Program-made: the position numbers and the translations under genes
The notes under the pieces: generated by a model
What the model saw: the letters and a program-made list of their open reading frames with translations, nothing else
Databases searched by the model: none
What the model was told of the DNA's origin: nothing
DNA from: Candidatus Saccharibacteria bacterium UBA5145
GTDB lineage: Bacteria; Patescibacteriota; Saccharimonadia; Saccharimonadales; UBA4665
Direction of reading: 5' to 3'
DNA: 42,878 nt
Assembly: GCA_002413865.1 (NCBI GenBank)
Contig: DHXX01000010.1
Location: 26,172-69,049 of the forward strand
In this document: one piece after another, positions 38,888 through 42,878 of the stretch
How positions within the stretch are numbered: position 1 is the stretch's first letter
How the letters are laid out: the number at the start of each line of letters is the position of its first letter

Positions 38888-39871
38888 ATGAGCATTTTTA
38901 GCCCCTTACAGTCTTTAGCGGACTGGCTTACCTATAATGTTTTTTCGATTCAGCCCGGCAGCAAGTTAGCTGATAGCGTAAATTTCTTTATCTATGATGG
39001 TTTGAAAATTTTGCTGCTGTTGTTAGTCATAAATTATACGATGGCGGTTATCCGCTACTATTTACCGCTCGAAAAGATCCGTGATTTTCTGCATAGCCAT
39101 AAATGGTATGGCCTAGACTACCTGCTTGGCTCAAGCTTCGGGGCAATAACGCCCTTTTGTTCCTGTTCGTCCATTCCGTTGTTCGTCGGTTTTCTTGGTG
39201 CCGGCATACCAATTGGCGTAACTTTTGCCTTTCTGATAACGTCGCCGCTCATTAATGAAGCGGCGATCGTATTGTTTATTGGGTTGTTTGGTCTGAAAAT
39301 AACTATGTTTTATGTAGTAGCCGGCGTTTTGATTGGAGTTATCGGTGGTCTGATACTAGGCCGCGTGAATGTCAAAAAACACATTAGTTCTGACATATTA
39401 GAGATGAGTAAGAGCGCAAAATTTAACGGCCAAGTTTTTCAAAAAACAGCCTTCTCGCGTGATCTTTTGAGTACGTGGTGGAGCGAAGGCCTAACACTGA
39501 CAAAAAAGCTTATACCTTATGTACTGATAGGAGTCGGACTCGGCGCCGCTATCCATGGCTTTGTGCCTCAAGACTTTTTTGAACACACCCTCAACAGTGG
39601 AGCTTGGTGGACGGTACCGCTAGCCGTGATTGTTGCCGTACCGCTTTACTCCAACGCGGTAGCAGTTATACCGATCATGCAGGCACTCGTTAGCGTTGGC
39701 GTACCTATGGGTACGGCGCTAGCGTTTATGATGGCCACCGTGGGACTTTCCCTGCCCGAGGCATTGATACTTAAGAAAGTTATGAGCATTAAGCTCTTGG
39801 CAATGTACTTTGGCGTTGTAACAATTGGCATTATTATAATTGGTTATGCGTTAAACATAATCTTTCAATAG
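38888..39871 (+). CDS. DUF318/UPF0718 permease (ArsP-like)
   Basis: A 327-residue permease with about eight hydrophobic segments in two halves. The signature TPFCSCSSIPLFVGFLGAGI lies near residue 90, and its second-half counterpart VPLYSNAVAVIPIMQALVSVGVPMG near residue 252. The family includes ArsP, exporter of methylated trivalent arsenicals. With ArsR and a thioredoxin-like protein this is most likely arsenic or related thiophilic-metal(loid) export. The substrate is not proven by sequence. Confidence 0.87.
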   Translation: MSIFSPLQSLADWLTYNVFSIQPGSKLADSVNFFIYDGLKILLLLLVINYTMAVIRYYLPLEKIRDFLHSHKWYGLDYLLGSSFGAITPFCSCSSIPLFVGFLGAGIPIGVTFAFLITSPLINEAAIVLFIGLFGLKITMFYVVAGVLIGVIGGLILGRVNVKKHISSDILEMSKSAKFNGQVFQKTAFSRDLLSTWWSEGLTLTKKLIPYVLIGVGLGAAIHGFVPQDFFEHTLNSGAWWTVPLAVIVAVPLYSNAVAVIPIMQALVSVGVPMGTALAFMMATVGLSLPEALILKKVMSIKLLAMYFGVVTIGIIIIGYALNIIFQ

Positions 39872-40022
39872 ATAGCAGCTGAACGCTACGTAAAACTAAT
39901 CAAAATCAAGTAATAAACTCGCTCGACTAGAACCTGATTGAAGGGCGTCGCTTGTCTGATTGCACGCTGCCTAGCTATTTGCTAACTGCCTCTGAAGGTG
40001 TTACATTGAGTCAACTTGCCGT

Positions 40023-41996
40023 ATGAATAGAAGAGCACCAGCCAACCTGTACCCCGAAGACGAGCAACACTTAATAATAGGTGATATTCCGGCTGATGGT
40101 GTCGCGCAACTATTAGCCGAGGCGCTCAATCCGGCCGCGACGACACCGCCGGCCCTCATCGAACAGATCATCGAAACCACGCCACGGTGGGACAGCCAAG
40201 AAATACCGCAAGAGTTGGCGGCCGTGCTGACCCAGTTAGATTTTCACCCGCGGGGGACTCATCTGATCCCGCAATTCGACACCATCCCTTTCTTTAAGCG
40301 GGTTGGTGAGAAAGTTGAAGTCTACAAAGATAAGCACCTCCGCAACCGCCAAGAAAAAGGCAAGTCTGAGGCGGCCGAAGTTGGCGTCGGCCAAGTTGGC
40401 GACCAAGCCGTGGTGATTTATGCCATGCACTACGACTTTATGGGCGGCTCGCTCTCGTCGGTGGCCGGCGAAAAGCTGTTGCAGGCAATCGAGCTCGCCG
40501 AAGCGACCAAACAGCCATTATTAACGATTTATTCGTCAGGTGGGGCCCGCCAAGACGAAAACGCCCGGGCGTTGTACCAAATGGAACGCGGCGTCGTCGG
40601 CTTGGAAGTCCTGAAAGACAAGGCGCCGCACGTCCCAAATATTGCCATCCTGCTGGGAGAAGTGTGGGGCGGGGTCACCGCTAGTTCCATGCCGCGAGCC
40701 GATTTACGCGTCGCCTACACCGGTACGCGCATGGGCTTTGCCGGCGGCCGCGTGATCGCCACCCACGAAGGCGCCGAAGTATCCGCCAGTGCCCAACGGG
40801 TGGAAGTGCACGCCTTGCAGCGCAACGTCGACGTATTAGTAGGCGATACGGCTGAATTAATGAGTTACCTGACGGCCTTTTTGGCGATTGATTCACCACC
40901 GGACGCAAAATTTGATCCCAGCCTGATCGCCCCCATCCAAGTTGTCGGGCCGGCTGGCAGCCAACGGTTTTTCCGCTTCTCGCAAAACGTCGTCGCCCCG
41001 CCGCTGTACGAGCAAGACCTGAAAGACGCCCCCGTCGTAGCCGCCATGACACCCCGCAGCGAGCGCAACCTCGCGACGCTATTGGCCGCCGAACTGGCCG
41101 CCGGCAAAACCGTCACCGCCCACCAAGCCGCCGTCGGGCAGCTGCTGACCGATCGCTACCGGAATCTCTTGTTTGACAGCGCGCGCCCCGATACCGAAAT
41201 GATTCTCCAACAAGCTTTCCAAGACGTCGTGCCACTCTATAATCATTTTTACGACAAGCAGCGGGGTGAATATATCTATCCGCCGATTATCGCCGGCCTT
41301 GGCCGCATCGGTTTACAACCCTTCCTAGTGGCCGGCGACCAACCGTCGTACCGCGTCGCGAACGGCGAAGTTTCAAAAATACTGGCCGCCCCCAAACCGG
41401 CCGATCTCAAATACCTCCTGCGCGTCCTCAACCTCGGCGATAGGCTACAATTACCACTCGTGCTGCTGACGGATACTCCCGGCGCCGAACCATCATTGGG
41501 GTCGGAGCTCCAAGGACAGTTCGAAGACATCGCCAACGTTTTGGCGCGCTACCATAAATACGGCCAGCCGATTATGAGTATCGTGACCGGCTTGCAGGGC
41601 AGTGGCGGCGGTTTGGTAACCTCGCCGCGCGGCGATTCTTTGGCGGTTCTCAGCAAAGGGCTAATGACCGTGGCCGAACCAGGCGCCGCGTCAGTAATCG
41701 TCTATGGCGCCAACGCCACGCCCCAAAATCTAACAGATACTATTTCAGCCCTCGGTCCAAGCGGTGAAATGCAACGTAAAATTGGCCTGGTCGATAACGT
41801 AATCGCCGAAGCCGATAACCCTTACCAGACTATCGCCGCCATCAGGCAACACGTCGTCGAGACGTACGGTCGGCTAGCACTCATTAAAGCCAGCAAGTTA
41901 GTCGAAGATCGTTGGACTGTCCGCTTGCGCCACGCCGAAGCATTTAGGGTCGCCGAGTCTAACCCCAAAATTCAAACCCGTCACCAGAACCAGTAG
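40023..41996 (+). CDS. accDA: fused acetyl-CoA carboxylase carboxyltransferase (AccD-AccA)
   Basis: A 657-residue protein combining both carboxyltransferase subunits, which move carboxyl from biotin to acetyl-CoA. The first half has YDFMGGSLSSVAGEKLLQAI near residue 140, SSGGARQDENARALYQM near 170 and EVWGGVTASSMPRADLRVAYTGTRMGFAGGRVI near 215 (AccD). The second half has NLGDRLQLPLVLLTDTPGAEPSLGSE near 475 and VTGLQGSGGGLVTSPRGD near 520 (AccA). The Cys4 zinc ribbon of bacterial AccD is absent. A propionyl- or other acyl-CoA carboxylase is possible. No biotin carboxylase or carrier gene is visible here. Confidence 0.85.
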   Translation: MNRRAPANLYPEDEQHLIIGDIPADGVAQLLAEALNPAATTPPALIEQIIETTPRWDSQEIPQELAAVLTQLDFHPRGTHLIPQFDTIPFFKRVGEKVEVYKDKHLRNRQEKGKSEAAEVGVGQVGDQAVVIYAMHYDFMGGSLSSVAGEKLLQAIELAEATKQPLLTIYSSGGARQDENARALYQMERGVVGLEVLKDKAPHVPNIAILLGEVWGGVTASSMPRADLRVAYTGTRMGFAGGRVIATHEGAEVSASAQRVEVHALQRNVDVLVGDTAELMSYLTAFLAIDSPPDAKFDPSLIAPIQVVGPAGSQRFFRFSQNVVAPPLYEQDLKDAPVVAAMTPRSERNLATLLAAELAAGKTVTAHQAAVGQLLTDRYRNLLFDSARPDTEMILQQAFQDVVPLYNHFYDKQRGEYIYPPIIAGLGRIGLQPFLVAGDQPSYRVANGEVSKILAAPKPADLKYLLRVLNLGDRLQLPLVLLTDTPGAEPSLGSELQGQFEDIANVLARYHKYGQPIMSIVTGLQGSGGGLVTSPRGDSLAVLSKGLMTVAEPGAASVIVYGANATPQNLTDTISALGPSGEMQRKIGLVDNVIAEADNPYQTIAAIRQHVVETYGRLALIKASKLVEDRWTVRLRHAEAFRVAESNPKIQTRHQNQ

Positions 41997-42063
41997 ATCA
42001 ACACCAAACTAATTCCTAATTCCTAATTACTAATTACTAGCTCCCACTCACCGCTCCTTGACC

Positions 42064-42082
42064 TACACCCGGGGTGGGGGTA
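42064..42082. promoter_or_regulatory. candidate CsoR operator
   Basis: TACACCC - GGGGT - GGGGGTA, an almost perfect inverted repeat of the TACCCC...GGGGTA form known for CsoR. It runs into the TATGCT hexamer (42081-42086) upstream of csoR. Confidence 0.72.
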
Positions 42083-42104
42083 TGCTAGTAGTGAAGGAGT
42101 TACT

Positions 42105-42395
42105 ATGTCACACGATCACACAATTCACGCCAACCGCGCCAACACCGTTATCAATTTCAAAAAGGCCCAAAGCTTGACCGCCCGAATGCTCAAAATGGTC
42201 GAGGACGATGTCTATTGCGTCGATATCATGCAGCAAAACTTGGCCGTCATAGGCTTGCTCAAGTCGGCCCACCAAATGTTGATGGAAGACCACTTGCACG
42301 CCTGTTTTGAAAGCGCCATGCAATCCGACGACGACGCCAAAAAAGCCGCCATGGTCGAAGAAATTCTGAAAGTTACAAAACTCTTAAACAAGTAA
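42105..42395 (+). CDS. csoR: copper-sensing repressor CsoR
   Basis: A 96-residue all-helical CsoR/RcnR-family repressor. The Cu(I) ligands C38, H63 and C67 (VYCVDI and DHLHACF) have the family spacing of 25 and 4 residues. The N-terminus has extra histidines (SHDHTIH). Copper binding releases it from DNA. AAGGAG is 5 nt before the ATG. The next gene encodes an HMA-domain protein 9 nt downstream, so this is a copper-response operon. Confidence 0.93.
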   Translation: MSHDHTIHANRANTVINFKKAQSLTARMLKMVEDDVYCVDIMQQNLAVIGLLKSAHQMLMEDHLHACFESAMQSDDDAKKAAMVEEILKVTKLLNK

Positions 42396-42404
42396 GGTGG
42401 CCCC

Positions 42405-42878
42405 GTGAGCAGTCAAGAATTATCTATCCCTATCAAAGGTATGCACTGCAAAGCCTGTACCATCGTCACCGCCGACGAGCTCCGCAAACTGCCGGGCGTT
42501 ACCGGGGCGACCGTCAATCTCAAGACCAATAGCGCCACGATCGAATACACCGAGCAACCCAGCAGCCAGGCCATCGCTGCCGCTGTCGAGTCGGTCGGCT
42601 ACGCCGTCGGCTACAACGATAACAAGCCGTTTTTTAGTCGCGATGCCGTTATTTATCAGCAGTTCGTCCTCAGCGCCGCCGCCCTATTAATCATCTTGTT
42701 CCTATTGAAAGGTATCGGCGTCACCAGCTTAAAGCTCAATAGTTTTAGCGGCAATAGTGGCACGCTGGCCCTCGTCGTCGGCGTCACGGCCGGCTTTTCG
42801 ACCTGTATGGCGCTGGTTGGCGGCCTGGTGTTGGGCTTGTCGGCCCGCTACGCCGAAAAGCACCCGACGGCCAGTCCG
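42405..42878 (+). CDS. HMA-domain membrane protein, UreH/TauE-like (runs off right edge)
   Basis: The frame from GTG 42405 stays open to the window end (158 codons). An N-terminal heavy-metal-associated domain has IKGMHCKACTIVTADELRKL with the CxxC metal site. A membrane part follows (LSAAALLIILFLLKGIG and LALVVGVTAGFSTCMALVGGLVLGLSARYAEKHP). This pattern of an HMA domain with a DsbD/UreH-like membrane domain is known in copper-handling proteins with CsoR. AAGGTGG stands 4 nt upstream. Confidence 0.82.
   Translation, partial: MSSQELSIPIKGMHCKACTIVTADELRKLPGVTGATVNLKTNSATIEYTEQPSSQAIAAAVESVGYAVGYNDNKPFFSRDAVIYQQFVLSAAALLIILFLLKGIGVTSLKLNSFSGNSGTLALVVGVTAGFSTCMALVGGLVLGLSARYAEKHPTASP

Overview
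This window looks like a chromosomal segment from a member of the Candidate Phyla Radiation (Patescibacteria), most plausibly Saccharibacteria (TM7) or a close relative. That placement is an inference. It rests on compact single-domain genes, a complete F-type ATP synthase operon next to little other energy metabolism, a large UvrD helicase fused to a RecB-type nuclease, many small proteins I do not recognise, and promoters that sit almost on top of start codons. TGA is used as a stop (for example in the Fur-like, aldo/keto reductase and 8.5 kb genes), so the code-25 lineages (Absconditabacteria, Gracilibacteria) are unlikely.

Layout. 0-7 kb: a truncated FAD-linked oxidase (minus), a GT4 glycosyltransferase, a type II NADH dehydrogenase and the UvrD/RecB helicase-nuclease. 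6.9-7.4 kb: noncoding DNA dominated by palindromic repeats. 7.4-9.3 kb: aquaporin, a small unknown gene, MscL with a zinc ribbon. 9.5-16.3 kb: the whole ATP synthase operon on the minus strand (atpI-like, B, E, F, H, A, G, D, C). 16.5-23 kb: glutaredoxin, orphan cobalamin adenosyltransferase, a P-loop kinase coupled to an anchored thermonuclease, a divergent glycosyltransferase/glycoside hydrolase pair, and SmpB. 23-24.2 kb: a GIY-YIG ORF enclosed by a perfect 32-bp inverted repeat, then a flavodoxin-like gene.

24.3-28.2 kb is the most unusual part. Directly behind tRNA-Asn lies a one-directional string of short, A+T-richer, unrelated genes. Each is followed within 7-34 nt of its stop codon by a ~28-bp repeat whose two ends (GTTCGAA and GGAGCCA) match the 3' end of the tRNA. 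After most repeats comes a hairpin terminator and a new promoter, then the next single gene. The layout resembles an integron cassette array, but the sites are tRNA-derived. No recombinase is encoded in the window. Decayed signs of the array continue to about 31.6 kb (NUDIX, aldo/keto reductase, a frameshifted gene, small unknown genes).

32.7-36 kb: an ECF sigma factor with a membrane protein and a secreted protein, then PurA. 36-39.9 kb: a sulfur/thiol module (half-size TauE/SafE, DUF2892, glutaredoxin, anchored rhodanese, Fur-family regulator with a palindromic operator, divergent rhodanese) and an ArsR - thioredoxin-like - permease operon whose operator overlaps the promoter and start codon. 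40-42.9 kb: a fused acetyl-CoA carboxylase carboxyltransferase, CsoR with a candidate operator, and the start of an HMA-domain membrane protein cut by the window end.

How the parts connect: NDH-2 and the proton-type ATP synthase suggest that NADH oxidation and membrane energetics coexist here, but no terminal oxidase is visible. The right-hand third is rich in thiol, persulfide and metal-stress functions with local regulators. Across the window, at least fifteen genes have a -10 hexamer 6-8 nt before the start codon, which implies widespread leaderless transcription.
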